The position numbers and the translations under genes were made by a program. Below, piece after piece: positions 9,087-18,279 of a stretch of DNA of 64,000 nucleotides. Where the stretch lies: contig PEAP01000001.1 of the NCBI GenBank assembly GCA_002753665.1, forward strand, positions 37,695 through 101,694, written 5' to 3'. The first letter of the stretch is position 1; every line of letters starts with the position of its first letter. This stretch comes from Magnetococcales bacterium DC0425bin3 (GTDB lineage: Bacteria > Pseudomonadota > Magnetococcia > Magnetococcales > DC0425bin3). A model generated the notes under the pieces. That model was not told the origin of the DNA and searched no databases. It saw only the letters and a list, made by a program, of their open reading frames with translations.

Positions 9087-9507
9087 TGATTTCGTCCTTG
9101 GGAAAAGCCGGGTTCCTTCCGCTCCCTCCTGCTGCCGGACAAACGCCGTCCATGGCTCCCAGTGGAGTGGCCCTGATTGATGGATTCCGACCCGAAAGGC
9201 CCCGGTGAACCTCCCATGGATCGAATCGCAAAAGCCGAGCCAAAGGATGGTCCGGCGTCCTCTCATATATCGTGGAATGGGAGGGATCCCCTCCCTGGCG
9301 AGAGATCCTAGCGCAATCGCCGCGGCGCTCCAACAACAGAATCATCCGCAGGGAAAAAATTTTTACAACATTATGAATATATTATCCTTTATTCAACGCC
9401 CCCCGGCGCCGGCCGCCGGGATGGCCGGCAGCGCTTTTCACCGGTGGTCCTCTGGCCTAGAATGAGGGGTTCGATGGAACGCACCAGCCGGCAAGGAGTG
9501 GCACCCG
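9087..9507. other. Divergent intergenic region nrdJa / ubiE
   Basis: 421 bp without a supported gene. The most AT-rich stretch, about 9350-9397 (AAAAAATTTTTACAACATTA then GAATATATTATCC), is the likely promoter area for one or both sides. A GC-rich inverted region (CGGCGCCGGCCGCCGGGATGGCCGGC) lies at about 9408-9434. I looked on the nrdJa side for a cobalamin riboswitch, because the enzyme needs B12, and found no convincing B12 box. Confidence 0.5.
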
Positions 9508-10260
9508 ATGGCCGAACCCCACACCACCACCCATTTTGGATTCAAGGAGATCCCCATCGGCGAGAAGGTGCGCCAGGTGGGGCGGATCTTCGACTCGGTA
9601 GCCGAGAATTACGACCTGATGAACGACCTGATGTCGCTGGGCATTCATCGACTGTGGAAGCGCCATGCCATCGGCCGGCTGCGGGTCAGGCCGGGCAGCC
9701 ACACCCTGGACGTGGCCGGCGGCACGGGCGATCTGGCCCGGCTGACCCTGGAGCGGATGGGCGGCCGGGGCCGGGTGACCCTCTGCGATATCAACGCCGC
9801 CATGCTGGAAGCCGGCCGGGTCAAACTGGCCGACCAGGGCCTGGTGGCCGGCATCGACTGGGTGCAGGGGAATGCGGAACATCTCCCCTTCCCGGACAAT
9901 ACGTTCCATGCCGCCACCATCGGGTTCGGCATCCGCAACGTCACCCGGATCGAGACCGCCTTCCGGGAAATGGTGCGGGTGCTGCGCCCCGGAGGACAGC
10001 TGCTTTGCCTGGAATTTTCCCACCTGTCCCTGACGGCCCTGCAACCTCTCTACGACACCTACTCGTTCAAGGTCCTGCCGGAACTGGGCCACTGGGTGGC
10101 CAAGGACCGGGATGCCTATCAGTACCTGGCCGAATCGATCCGCCGCTTTCCCGACCAGAAAACCCTCTGCGCCCTGCTGGACGGGCTGGGGCTTCACCGG
10201 GTGGGATACCATAACCTCTCCGCCGGCATCGCCGCGGTGCATACCGGTTTCAAGGTGTGA
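9508..10260 (+). CDS. ubiE: Demethylmenaquinone/2-methoxy-6-polyprenyl-benzoquinol methylase
   Basis: SAM-dependent C-methyltransferase of ubiquinone and menaquinone biosynthesis. 250 residues, normal length. The family signature FDSVAENYDLMNDLMSLGIH is at residues 30-50, the SAM loop TLDVAGGTGDLARLT follows, and later GFGIRNVTRIETAFREM and PGGQLLCLEFS complete the fold. The ATG at 9508 has an AAGGAG ribosome site about 10 nt upstream. It is first in a tight ubiE-ubiJ-ubiB operon, with 3 nt to the next gene. Confidence 0.95.
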   Translation: MAEPHTTTHFGFKEIPIGEKVRQVGRIFDSVAENYDLMNDLMSLGIHRLWKRHAIGRLRVRPGSHTLDVAGGTGDLARLTLERMGGRGRVTLCDINAAMLEAGRVKLADQGLVAGIDWVQGNAEHLPFPDNTFHAATIGFGIRNVTRIETAFREMVRVLRPGGQLLCLEFSHLSLTALQPLYDTYSFKVLPELGHWVAKDRDAYQYLAESIRRFPDQKTLCALLDGLGLHRVGYHNLSAGIAAVHTGFKV

Positions 10261-10263
10261 CTC

Positions 10264-10944
10264 ATGACCATCTCCTGGTTGCCTTCTCCCCTGAGCCTGC
10301 TGCCCCAGCCGGCCACCGCCGTGGGCCTGGGGGTGGTTCTCAACCTCTTCTTCACGCGCCATCCCGATCTCAAGGTCCGCCTCCGGGAACTGGCCGGCAA
10401 GGTCTTCCGGTTCGAGGTGGAGGATCTGGGCCAGGAGTTCTTCATGACCGTGGATGACGACGGCTCGGTGCGCATCCACACCTATTGCGACGAGGTCCAC
10501 CACGTCACCCTCTCCGGCGCATCCAAGGCGTTCCTGGCCCTGATGTTCAACCGCTCCGATCCGGACTCCCTGTTCTTTTCCCGGGAGCTGAAGATGGCGG
10601 GCGAAACCGATACCGGGCTGCATTTCAAGAACATTCTCAACAACGTGGACATGGACTGGGAACAGGAGCTGGCCGGATTCGTCGGTCGTCCCATGGCCCG
10701 CCTGGTGGAAAACATGACCCGCCGGGCCTGGGAGGCGGGACAGCGGGGACGGGAGAGGTTGGAAGAGGAGACGGAACGTTGGATGGACGAATCCGGCATC
10801 CCGCGCCGGGCCGACCTGAACGCCTTGCGCGATCAGGTGGCCCAGCTGGAAGGCCGCCTGGACCGGTTGAACCGCGCCTGCACCCGGCTGCACAACAAGC
10901 TGGCGGTGGCCGGTGCCGCCCCGGAGCCGGGAACGGATGGCTGA
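10264..10944 (+). CDS. ubiJ: UbiJ-type ubiquinone biosynthesis accessory protein (SCP2 domain)
   Basis: 226 residues with an SCP2-like lipid-binding domain in the first ~110 residues (segments LAGKVFRFEVEDLGQEFFMTV, VTLSGASKAFLALMF, ELKMAGETDTGLHFKNIL). The C-terminal half is helical and charged and ends in coiled-coil-like DLNALRDQVAQLEGRLDRLN. Position between ubiE and ubiB, with 3- and 6-nt spacers, matches the UbiJ locus of gammaproteobacteria. Known role there: scaffold for the soluble Ubi enzyme complex that carries the hydrophobic intermediates. Assignment rests on synteny plus fold; sequence similarity is modest. Confidence 0.85.
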   Translation: MTISWLPSPLSLLPQPATAVGLGVVLNLFFTRHPDLKVRLRELAGKVFRFEVEDLGQEFFMTVDDDGSVRIHTYCDEVHHVTLSGASKAFLALMFNRSDPDSLFFSRELKMAGETDTGLHFKNILNNVDMDWEQELAGFVGRPMARLVENMTRRAWEAGQRGRERLEEETERWMDESGIPRRADLNALRDQVAQLEGRLDRLNRACTRLHNKLAVAGAAPEPGTDG

Positions 10945-10950
10945 TCCGCC

Positions 10951-12594
10951 ATGCTAGGCACCTTCCGCACCCTGCGGCGGCTGGCTTCCATCGTGGGCAT
11001 CCTGATCCGCTACGACATCGAACCGGTCTCCGAACGCTTCTTCCCCTATCGCCTGCTCACTTGGCTGGCCGGGCTGCGCCCCGCGGTGCGGCGGCTGCGC
11101 CACAATCACAGTCCCGCGGCCCGCCTGCGGTTGGCCCTGGAAGCGCTGGGCCCCACCTTCGTCAAGTTCGGCCAGGCCCTCTCCACCCGGGTGGATGCCC
11201 TGCCTGAAGACGTGGGCCGGGAAATGAAGAAGCTCCAGGACGCGGTGGCTCCGTTTCCCTTCGAGGAGGTCCGGCGGATCGTGGAGCGGGGCCTGGGAAG
11301 AACCCTGGAGCAGGCCTTTTCCAGTTTCGATCCCAAACCGGTGGCCTCGGCCTCCATCGCCCAGGTGCATCACGCCCTGACCCGGGAGGGCCGGGAAGTG
11401 GCCGTGAAGGTAAAACGGCCCGATATCGATGCCGTGGTCCTCTCCGACATCCGCACCTTGACCTTTCTGGCCGATCTGATCGAGGAGTATCTGCCGGATT
11501 GGCGCCGGTTCAAGGCCCACAAGGTGGTGGAGGAATTCGCCGGCACCATCCGCAACGAGATGAACTTCCAACTGGAAGGCTCCCGGGCCCAGGAATTCCG
11601 GGCCAACTTCCGCAACGATCCCGAGCTGCATGTGCCCGAGGTCATTTGGCCCCTGTCCAGCCAGAACGTCCTCACCCTGGAGTGGGTCACGGGGATCCCC
11701 ATCGACGAGCTGGCCCGCCACCCGGAACTGCTGCCGGCGGCCACCTCGGTCTCCCGCAACATGGTCGCCGTGTTCTTCAAGCAGGTGTTCCGGGATGGCT
11801 ATTTCCACGCCGACCAACATCCCGGCAACCTGTTGGTGCGGAAGGACGGCACCCTGGTCACCATCGATTTCGGCATCATCGGCCGGGTGAACATGCAGAC
11901 CCGCCTGTGGCTGGCGGACATGCTGCGGGGCTTCCTGGACCGGGATTACGAACGGGTGGCCCAGGTCCACCTGGACGCCGGTTACATCCCCCCACACACC
12001 GACCTGGCCGAGTTCCAAGAAGCCTGCCGGCAGATCGGCGAGCCGATCTTCGGCCAGCCCCTCAAGGAAATCTCCATCGCCAAGCTGCTGTCCCAACTGT
12101 TCAAGACCACCGAGCGGTTCGACATGGAGGTGCAGCCTCAACTCCTGCTGCTGCAAAAGACCATCCTGACCCTGGAAGGCGTGGGGCGGGAAATCAATCC
12201 CAATCTCAACGTCTGGATGCTGGCCGAACCGTTGATCCGGGAATGGATGGTGGAGCATCTGGGTCCCAAGGGCAAACTGCGGGCCGCCGGTCGCGGGGTG
12301 GGGGATGTGGCCCATGCCACGGGGCTGGTGCCCGACCTGCTGCGCCGGGGGGTGGTGCGTCTCACCCGGGACGACTTTCGGCCCCGGTTGCATCCCGAAT
12401 CCCTGGTGCCCCTGGAACGGCGCCTCCAGGCCGGGTTCCGTTCCCAGGCGGCGGCCTTTACCGGCGGGTCGCTGATGATTTCCGCCGCCATTCTGGCCAG
12501 CAGCGGGTTTTCCCTGTGGCTGGTGGGACCCCTGGTGGGGTTGGCCGGGTTGCAGTTCTTCAAGGGGGCTCGGGAGGAGCGTCGTCGATCCTGA
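10951..12594 (+). CDS. ubiB: Ubiquinone biosynthesis ATPase/kinase-like protein UbiB (ABC1/ADCK family)
   Basis: 547 residues, typical. An atypical kinase-fold ATPase needed for ubiquinone synthesis. Family marks are the KxGQ motif in VKFGQALSTRVDALP, the alanine-rich loop in KPVASASIAQVHHA that replaces the usual glycine-rich loop, VAVKVKRPDID, YFHADQHPGNLLV (catalytic loop) and the DFG segment TIDFGIIGR. Two hydrophobic C-terminal helices (SLMISAAILASSGFSLWLVG, PLVGLAGLQFF) anchor it to the membrane. Last gene of the ubi operon; its 3' end overlaps the convergent GGDEF-like gene by 35 bp. Confidence 0.95.
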   Translation: MLGTFRTLRRLASIVGILIRYDIEPVSERFFPYRLLTWLAGLRPAVRRLRHNHSPAARLRLALEALGPTFVKFGQALSTRVDALPEDVGREMKKLQDAVAPFPFEEVRRIVERGLGRTLEQAFSSFDPKPVASASIAQVHHALTREGREVAVKVKRPDIDAVVLSDIRTLTFLADLIEEYLPDWRRFKAHKVVEEFAGTIRNEMNFQLEGSRAQEFRANFRNDPELHVPEVIWPLSSQNVLTLEWVTGIPIDELARHPELLPAATSVSRNMVAVFFKQVFRDGYFHADQHPGNLLVRKDGTLVTIDFGIIGRVNMQTRLWLADMLRGFLDRDYERVAQVHLDAGYIPPHTDLAEFQEACRQIGEPIFGQPLKEISIAKLLSQLFKTTERFDMEVQPQLLLLQKTILTLEGVGREINPNLNVWMLAEPLIREWMVEHLGPKGKLRAAGRGVGDVAHATGLVPDLLRRGVVRLTRDDFRPRLHPESLVPLERRLQAGFRSQAAAFTGGSLMISAAILASSGFSLWLVGPLVGLAGLQFFKGAREERRRS

Positions 12595-13627
12595 TCCGCT
12601 CCCCCTCCAGGTCATCCTCCATGGCGGCGGTGGCCCGACGCACGCCCAGGTAGAGCATGTCGCTTTCGGTCATGCCGGGTCGAAAAGCCACCACGCCGAA
12701 GAAGGCCCACAGCGCCAGGTTGCCCTCCACCAGTCTGAAACGGGTGTGGTCCAGCAGGTAGCGGATTTTCTCCACCTTGCGCACCGCGGCGTGGAGATCG
12801 CTGTTGGGAAAGAGCAGGACGAAGCGGTCGTCCCCGATGCGGGCGAAGAGGTCGCCCTTGTGCAGCTCTCCCCGAATCTGGGTGTTGAGAGACCGCAGCA
12901 GTCGGGCTTCCCGCTTGGGCCCAAGCTTCAGCAGAATGCGGGGCAGCTCCGCCAATATCAGCACCGCCAGGGAAAAGGGGCTCTCCATGTTGGCGGCCCG
13001 TTCCAGCTGGCGACGGAAATGGCCCGAAAAAGCATAGCGGTTGGGCAGGCCGGTATCCGTGTCCATCAACTGCTGGTCACGGGTTTCCGTCAGAATCCGG
13101 TCCATCCGCTTCATGTGTTCCTGGGAGTTGGCCACCGCCGCCCGGCTGATCTCCAGCTTCTTCTGCAGCTCCCGAGTGTGGGTCCGAAAGTCCTCCACCC
13201 GGGTCAACAGTACTTCCTTCAGGGTGCGGATATGGTCGAGGTTGTCGGTGTTCCGTAGCTGTTGGGCCAATGTTTCCAGCTGGTTGTCCACCTGGCCGAT
13301 GTCGCCCAGGGTGGCCCCGAATCCGCCGGCCACTTCCACCATGACTTCCTTGAGGAGTTCGCGTTCCCGACGCCACATGGATCGGGTGAGCTGACCGTGG
13401 GAAACGATCTTGGCCAGAAAATGTTGAATCTCGGGCCAAGGGGGCTGGCCTTCGCACTTCTGCCGCACCTCCAGATCATCGGCGGTTTCCTGGATCCAGG
13501 GTTCGTCCTCCCCCAGCAACCGCAGGACCGCCATCAGCAGGCCAGGCAGGGCGATGGGCGGCTTCGACCGTGGATCCTCGGCCGGTTCCTCGTCCCGTTG
13601 CAGGGGTGTCTGCGGCTCTTCGCTCAT
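12560..13627 (-). CDS. Protein with degenerate GGDEF domain (paralogue 1)
   Basis: 355 residues. A GGDEF-like fold begins at the linker TGLPNRYAFSGHFRRQLERA (about residue 190), but the signature is IGDDRF instead of GG(D/E)EF, so diguanylate cyclase activity is unlikely. The N-terminal half (about 30-180) is helical, contains a long coiled coil and is homologous to that of the next gene upstream (shared GE-WI/WL...PPW...RIV-GQ-TRS-WR-ER-LKE pattern). It may act as a c-di-GMP-independent sensor or scaffold. The start at 13627 (MSEEPQTP) is chosen over a longer reading that overlaps the neighbour. Its end overlaps ubiB tail to tail. Confidence 0.8.
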   Translation of the reverse strand: MSEEPQTPLQRDEEPAEDPRSKPPIALPGLLMAVLRLLGEDEPWIQETADDLEVRQKCEGQPPWPEIQHFLAKIVSHGQLTRSMWRRERELLKEVMVEVAGGFGATLGDIGQVDNQLETLAQQLRNTDNLDHIRTLKEVLLTRVEDFRTHTRELQKKLEISRAAVANSQEHMKRMDRILTETRDQQLMDTDTGLPNRYAFSGHFRRQLERAANMESPFSLAVLILAELPRILLKLGPKREARLLRSLNTQIRGELHKGDLFARIGDDRFVLLFPNSDLHAAVRKVEKIRYLLDHTRFRLVEGNLALWAFFGVVAFRPGMTESDMLYLGVRRATAAMEDDLEGERIRIDDAPPEPP

Positions 13628-13652
13628 GGGATAGGACCTTCCGGGGGGAGGA

Positions 13653-14987
13653 TCACGTTTCCCGGTCCGGTGATTCGGCCAAGTGGAAAGCCAGGCCTTC
13701 AACCAGGGTAGCGGCCTGAATCAGGGATTGATGGGCCAGACCCAGCAGGGTCCGTTCGCTGAGCCCGGGCCGGGACATGACACCCCCGAACCGGCCCCGC
13801 AGGCTGACCAGTTGGCCGCCCAGACGAAAACGCAGGCTCTCCAGCAGCCGGTGAATGCGTCCGGCGATCTCCTCCAGACCGGCGGTGGTGACGGCGGGCA
13901 GCAGGATGGGAAACAGATCCGGGCCCAGCCGGGCCAGGTAGGCCTGGGGCGGCAGATGTTTGCGGATCCGTTTGCCGAGCAGGGCCGCCACCCGCTGGGC
14001 CTCGGCCATGTCCAAAGCCTCCAGCAGGGGAGTCAGTCCTTCGAGGCGGCAGAACAACAGGCCGAAGGGTTCTCCCAGGTGCGCGGTCCGCTCCCAGTTC
14101 CGGGTCAAATGGGCGGAGAAGGAAAACCGGTTGGGCAGCCCGGTGGCCGGATCCAGCAGATGCTCGTCCCGGGCGTTGCGCAGGGCGTCATCCAACTCCT
14201 TGAGCCGCTGCCGGGCCTGCAGCAACAGCTGGTGGCTGTCGTTCATCTGGGCGGTGACGGAGCGGGCATGGACCTGAAAGGCCTGGGACTCCCGCAACAG
14301 CAACTGCTGCAACTGCCGCAGGTCGGTCAACCGGTCGCTTTGCCGCAGTTGTTCCACGACCCGATCCATCTCGCCATCGACCCGACCCAGCGCCTGCAGG
14401 CTGGCGGACAGGCCACTGGCCAGGATGAGGAGCGTTTCCTTGAGTTCGGTCCGCTCCAGCTTCCAGACCGACCGGGCGATCTCCCCCTGGGTGACGATGC
14501 GCCCCAGCAACCCATGGCAGCCCTCCCAGGGGGGGGGCGAGCCACTGCCTTCCAACCGGGCCAACGCCTCCACCAGCCAGGTTTCCCCCTCCCCCAGCAA
14601 GGCCAGAGCCGCCAACAGCCGCTGGCGAAAGGTCTCGGGCGGTGGCGGCTCGGCCGGGGTGATGGACTGGGCGGCGGGGGGCAGGATCCAGCCGCCGATC
14701 TCCTCCACCGCGTCGGCGATGGCTTCGATGGTCAAGGGTTTCGGGTCCCGCAGCAGGTGACGCCGCAGGCGATCCACCCGCTCCAGTCGGTCCGGGTCAT
14801 GCTCCAGCACCGGTTTGACCAGCTTGTCCACCAGATGGGCCGCGGTCCCGCGGGCGGCGGCCAGTTCCGGCGCGCAGGGCTTCTTGACCATCAATTCCTT
14901 GATCAGTTTCAGGGCCTCGGCCACGTCCGGGGGCTCCTGACGCAGCAGATCGAAAATCCGCTCCAGGGTGGCGGCGGTGTCGAACAT
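13653..14987 (-). CDS. Protein with degenerate GGDEF domain (paralogue 2)
   Basis: 444 residues. The N-terminal segment to about residue 110 is an extra domain; residues about 115-290 match the helical region of the downstream paralogue. The C-terminal GGDEF-like domain starts at TGLPNRFSFSAHLTRNWERT, and its signature position reads LGPDLF, which lacks every catalytic residue of GGDEF. The two genes are 25 bp apart and clearly arose by tandem duplication. It begins 3 nt after the stop of the YibQ-like gene, so the pair probably belongs to the gpmI-ctpA transcription unit. Role unknown; enzymatic synthesis of c-di-GMP looks unlikely. Confidence 0.8.
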   Translation of the reverse strand: MFDTAATLERIFDLLRQEPPDVAEALKLIKELMVKKPCAPELAAARGTAAHLVDKLVKPVLEHDPDRLERVDRLRRHLLRDPKPLTIEAIADAVEEIGGWILPPAAQSITPAEPPPPETFRQRLLAALALLGEGETWLVEALARLEGSGSPPPWEGCHGLLGRIVTQGEIARSVWKLERTELKETLLILASGLSASLQALGRVDGEMDRVVEQLRQSDRLTDLRQLQQLLLRESQAFQVHARSVTAQMNDSHQLLLQARQRLKELDDALRNARDEHLLDPATGLPNRFSFSAHLTRNWERTAHLGEPFGLLFCRLEGLTPLLEALDMAEAQRVAALLGKRIRKHLPPQAYLARLGPDLFPILLPAVTTAGLEEIAGRIHRLLESLRFRLGGQLVSLRGRFGGVMSRPGLSERTLLGLAHQSLIQAATLVEGLAFHLAESPDRET

Positions 14988-14990
14988 GGC

Positions 14991-16376
14991 TCAGCGGGCG
15001 GCCCGGGCCACCACCGGCAGTCGGTCGGGATAGCGGGCCCGAGCCTCCACCGGACCCAAAAGACGGGAGGCGCGCACGATGCGGATGTTGCGGGCTTCAG
15101 CCTGGGGAATCCAACTCTGCAGGGCTTTCAGGGTGGCCGGATAGGGGTGGCCGATGCCGATGGCGCCGCCCTGCTTGTGGGCCACTTTTTCCAGTTGGGC
15201 CAGTTGGTGCAGAATGGCCGATACCTGGGGGTCGTTGTCGATGAACACGTCCCGCCGCGCCCTGGGTACTCCTTGGCGAATGGCCTCGTGATAGGCCACC
15301 GTGCGGGTCGCGGTGCGGCTGTCCACGAAATAGAGCCCCCTGGCCGCCAGGACTTTCATCACCGCGGCCATGGTCGGCTGGTGTACGGTCAGTCGGGATC
15401 CCATGTGGTTGTTGATGCCCACCACCTCCGGGAACGCCGCCAGATTCTTCGTTAGAACCCGCCCGACCTCGCTGGTCTCCATGCCCATCAGCAGGGCGCC
15501 GGGACCCGGATTGATGCGGGGAAAACCCGTGGGTTCCATGGGCTGATGGAGCATCAGCTCCTTGTGGGTGGCGAGCCCCAGTGCCACCACCTGACGGGAA
15601 CTCTGTCCTCCGGGCAAAATTGCCAGGGTGATGTCCGCCGGCAGCCGGGCGATGGCGGTGGAGACCGAGCCGTTGAACCCGAGGTCGTCGATGATCACCG
15701 CCACCGGCGCCTGACCGGACGAAGCTGCCGGCTGTGGACCGGTTTGCCGGGCGGCAAGGGCCAAGGGCTGTGTGGTCCCGATCTGAGGGGCCTGGGGGAG
15801 TGCCTCCGGTCCCGACGTATTCCCGACGGCGACCTCGTCGGAGAAATGCTCCTCATAGAGGATTTCCTTGTCGGCGCTGGGAGCATGGCCTGTTTCAGGC
15901 TCGACGCCAACGGATCCGACGGCGGCCAGGGACGCACCGTCTGTCGTCGTTTGTTCCGGGGCCGATGGCGTCTTTTCATTCTGGGGGGCAACCGGAACCG
16001 CCGGCAGAGGGGTATCCATTTCCTGGGAAACACCGGTCGGTCCATCCTGAAGACTGTCCGAAGCGACCGATTGGGTCAGCGGTTCCACGGTGACGGGCAG
16101 GATCTGAGCCGCTGGGGGGGCGAGGGACGAGATCTCCGGCTGGAAAGCCGGCCCCCCGACGCTGGCCAGCGGGGTGGAGGCAGTGAAAACCGGTCGGGCC
16201 TGGGCGGTCCGGCCCATATGCCAGGCTTTCGGCCACAGATAGAAGGCGATGCCCACCCAGGCCAGCAGCAGGACGGCCAGGGTGACATACCCCCGAAGGC
16301 CCGGCTGTTTTGCGCCATCCTGGGCGGCTCCAGTGGATTCCTGGCCGCGTTCCTCGGCGTCAGACGATTTGTCCAA
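14991..16376 (-). CDS. Divergent polysaccharide deacetylase (YibQ/DUF610 family)
   Basis: 461 residues. A single membrane anchor lies at about 30-48 (YVTLAVLLLAWVGIAFYLW), followed by a low-complexity Pro/Thr-rich periplasmic linker to about residue 215. The catalytic-like domain then begins at VAVIIDDLGFNGSVSTAIA and continues through GINNHMGSRLT, YFVDSRTA, RRDVFIDND and IGIGHPYPATL. This family is typically encoded next to gpmI, envC and ctpA and belongs to the NodB-like deacetylase fold; the substrate is not established but is presumably murein. Same-strand neighbours here are ctpA (upstream) and the GGDEF-like pair (downstream). Confidence 0.88.
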   Translation of the reverse strand: MDKSSDAEERGQESTGAAQDGAKQPGLRGYVTLAVLLLAWVGIAFYLWPKAWHMGRTAQARPVFTASTPLASVGGPAFQPEISSLAPPAAQILPVTVEPLTQSVASDSLQDGPTGVSQEMDTPLPAVPVAPQNEKTPSAPEQTTTDGASLAAVGSVGVEPETGHAPSADKEILYEEHFSDEVAVGNTSGPEALPQAPQIGTTQPLALAARQTGPQPAASSGQAPVAVIIDDLGFNGSVSTAIARLPADITLAILPGGQSSRQVVALGLATHKELMLHQPMEPTGFPRINPGPGALLMGMETSEVGRVLTKNLAAFPEVVGINNHMGSRLTVHQPTMAAVMKVLAARGLYFVDSRTATRTVAYHEAIRQGVPRARRDVFIDNDPQVSAILHQLAQLEKVAHKQGGAIGIGHPYPATLKALQSWIPQAEARNIRIVRASRLLGPVEARARYPDRLPVVARAAR

Positions 16377-16496
16377 TGCAATCCCCGGATTGTTTCCGTG
16401 AAATGGGTTTCGGGGGGGGACATAGCTCCCGCCCCTCTTGGCGCAGCGGGAACGGAAAAAAACCGGGGGTGGGCGGCAGCAGGGGATGGACCGAAC

Positions 16497-16529
16497 CGTG
16501 GGGAACCGCGTTGCCGGCGGTTCCCCACG
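16497..16529. terminator. Perfect 13-bp hairpin downstream of ctpA
   Basis: CGTGGGGAACCGC (16497-16509) pairs exactly with 16517-16529 across a 7-nt loop, starting 10 bp past the ctpA stop. A run of seven T on the minus strand lies about 35 nt further on (near 16457-16463), too far for a classical intrinsic terminator. It may instead be an attenuating or mRNA-protecting hairpin between ctpA and the YibQ-like gene. Confidence 0.4.
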
Positions 16530-16538
16530 GGACGTTCC

Positions 16539-17993
16539 TCAGTTGGGAGACTTGGCAGCAGGCGCCGGGGCCTGCAGCCGGTGGGAGAAGACCTGATAGC
16601 CGCGCAGGAGATCCAGGGCCCGCTGCAACTGGTAGTCCTCCTTGCTGTGACCGGTGATCTGGTCCGGCTTCTTGTCTGACTCCTCCCCGTCCTCTTCCCC
16701 ATCCTCGACCGGTTCCTTCTCCTCTTGCTTCTCCTGCTCCTCGGGCTCCTGGACCTCGGGCTCCTCGGATTCCACGCCGATTTCAGGGCTTTCCTCATCC
16801 ACCTCCCCTGCCCCATCCTCTTCCAGATGTCCCTTGAGATCGCGCTCCTTGGGACGCTGGGCCGGTGTGGGGGGGGCATTGAAGGCCAGATCCTCCACCA
16901 CCAGATCGGGCTCGATGCCCTTGGCCTGGATGGACCGCCCGCCGGGCGTGAAATATTTGGCGGTGGTCAGGCGCAGCCCAGACCCGTCGGGCAAGGGAAA
17001 GATGGTCTGCACCGACCCTTTTCCGAAGGAGGGAGTGCCCATGATGATCGCCCGATGGTGATCCTGGAGCGCCCCCGCGACGATTTCCGAGGCGGAAGCG
17101 GATCCACCGTTGATCAACACCACCATGGGCAGGCCTTCCACCAGGTCGCCCGGGCCGGCATCGAAGGACATGTCCTTGCCCGGAATGCGCCCCTTGGTAT
17201 AGACGATGCGCCCCTGTTCCATGAAGGCGTCCGCCACCTGGACCGCCTGATCCAGCAACCCGCCCGGATCGTTACGCAAATCCAGTACCAAGCCCTTCAG
17301 TCCATCCTTGCCCACCTCTTTCTTCAATGTTTCAACGGCTTCACCGAGCAGGGGCGAGGTCTGCTGGGTGAACTGGGTGATGCGGACATAGGCGATATTG
17401 CCGGGTTCCAGACGCCATTTGACGTTGCGGACCTTGATCACCGCCCGCACGATGCTGAACTGGAGGGGCTTGAGTTCACCCTTGCGGATGACGGTGAGAT
17501 TGACCTTGGTGCCGGCCTTGCCCCGCATCTTCTTGACCGCCTCCATGAGGTCCATGTCCTGGGTACTCTCGTCCTCGATCTTGATGATCAGGTCACCGGC
17601 CTTCATGCCGGCCCGGAAGGCTGGAGTATCCTCGATGGGCGAGACGACCTTGATGGCCCGGTTGCCACGGGTGATTTCGATCCCCAGCCCGCCGAATTCC
17701 CCCCGGGTTTCATCGGTCATCTCCTTGAAGCTCTCGGGAGGCAGGAAGGAGGAGTGGGGGTCCAGGGTTTTCAGCATGCCGTGGATGGCCCCGTAGAGGA
17801 CTTTCTTGTGGTCGATTTCCTCCACATAGTTCTGCTTGATCTGGTCATAGACCTCGGAAAAGACCTTGAGCTTTTCGTAGGTCACCTGGTCCACGGCCAG
17901 GGCGTTGAAGGCGGCCACTTGCAGCACCACCAGAATTGCCAATCCCAGGAAGCCGACCAGATAGCGGCGTCCCCCTCTTGCGAAACCTTTCAT
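16539..17993 (-). CDS. ctpA: Carboxy-terminal processing protease (S41 family, CtpA)
   Basis: 484-residue periplasmic serine protease. A signal peptide or anchor (RRYLVGFLGLAILVVLQVAAF) lies at about 9-29. Then come the N-terminal helical region, a PDZ domain (about 90-175; RGEFGGLGIEITRGN), and the peptidase core with the catalytic serine in GGSASASEIVAGAL. The catalytic lysine is in GTPSFGKGSVQT. Between residues about 395 and 450 there is a very acidic Glu/Pro repeat (EEPEVQEPEEQEKQEEKEPV), unusual for the family. The start at 17993 has GGGAGAGATC upstream. CtpA homologues process cell-wall hydrolases and tail-marked proteins. Confidence 0.93.
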   Translation of the reverse strand: MKGFARGGRRYLVGFLGLAILVVLQVAAFNALAVDQVTYEKLKVFSEVYDQIKQNYVEEIDHKKVLYGAIHGMLKTLDPHSSFLPPESFKEMTDETRGEFGGLGIEITRGNRAIKVVSPIEDTPAFRAGMKAGDLIIKIEDESTQDMDLMEAVKKMRGKAGTKVNLTVIRKGELKPLQFSIVRAVIKVRNVKWRLEPGNIAYVRITQFTQQTSPLLGEAVETLKKEVGKDGLKGLVLDLRNDPGGLLDQAVQVADAFMEQGRIVYTKGRIPGKDMSFDAGPGDLVEGLPMVVLINGGSASASEIVAGALQDHHRAIIMGTPSFGKGSVQTIFPLPDGSGLRLTTAKYFTPGGRSIQAKGIEPDLVVEDLAFNAPPTPAQRPKERDLKGHLEEDGAGEVDEESPEIGVESEEPEVQEPEEQEKQEEKEPVEDGEEDGEESDKKPDQITGHSKEDYQLQRALDLLRGYQVFSHRLQAPAPAAKSPN

Positions 17994-18216
17994 GATCTCT
18001 CCCTGCCCCGTCAGCATTGTGGAATGGCCCGTCCGGGACCGCCTCCAGGGCCGGTGGCGTAGGATCCTGCCCGGCCCGCATTGGGTTATGACGCAAAATA
18101 AACCGTATTTCAACCAGGTGGATGGACAAACGCGCGAATTTCTGCTCCAGGAGCCTCGATCGGGTTTCTTTCACAGGTCGCGCGCTGGAACCGGGGGGCA
18201 AAGGCCGGAAAGGCTG

Positions 18217-18250
18217 GGCCGGAATCCACCCATCGTGGTGGATTCCGGCC
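18217..18250. terminator. Perfect 14-bp hairpin after gpmI
   Basis: GGCCGGAATCCACC pairs with GGTGGATTCCGGCC across a CATCGT loop, 30 nt past the gpmI stop on the minus strand. There is no T-run behind it, so it is at best a weak or factor-assisted terminator; it could also be a processing or stability hairpin. The rest of the gap between ctpA and gpmI (17994-18279) has no gene. Confidence 0.4.
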
Positions 18251-18279
18251 ATCGGGTTTCCGAAGGGTGATGCCCTGCG

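Noticed and set aside
9087..9340. Possible cobalamin riboswitch upstream of nrdJa
   Set aside because: A CCACTGGGAGCC segment vaguely recalls a B12 box, but the other conserved riboswitch segments could not be placed. Left as a computation to run.
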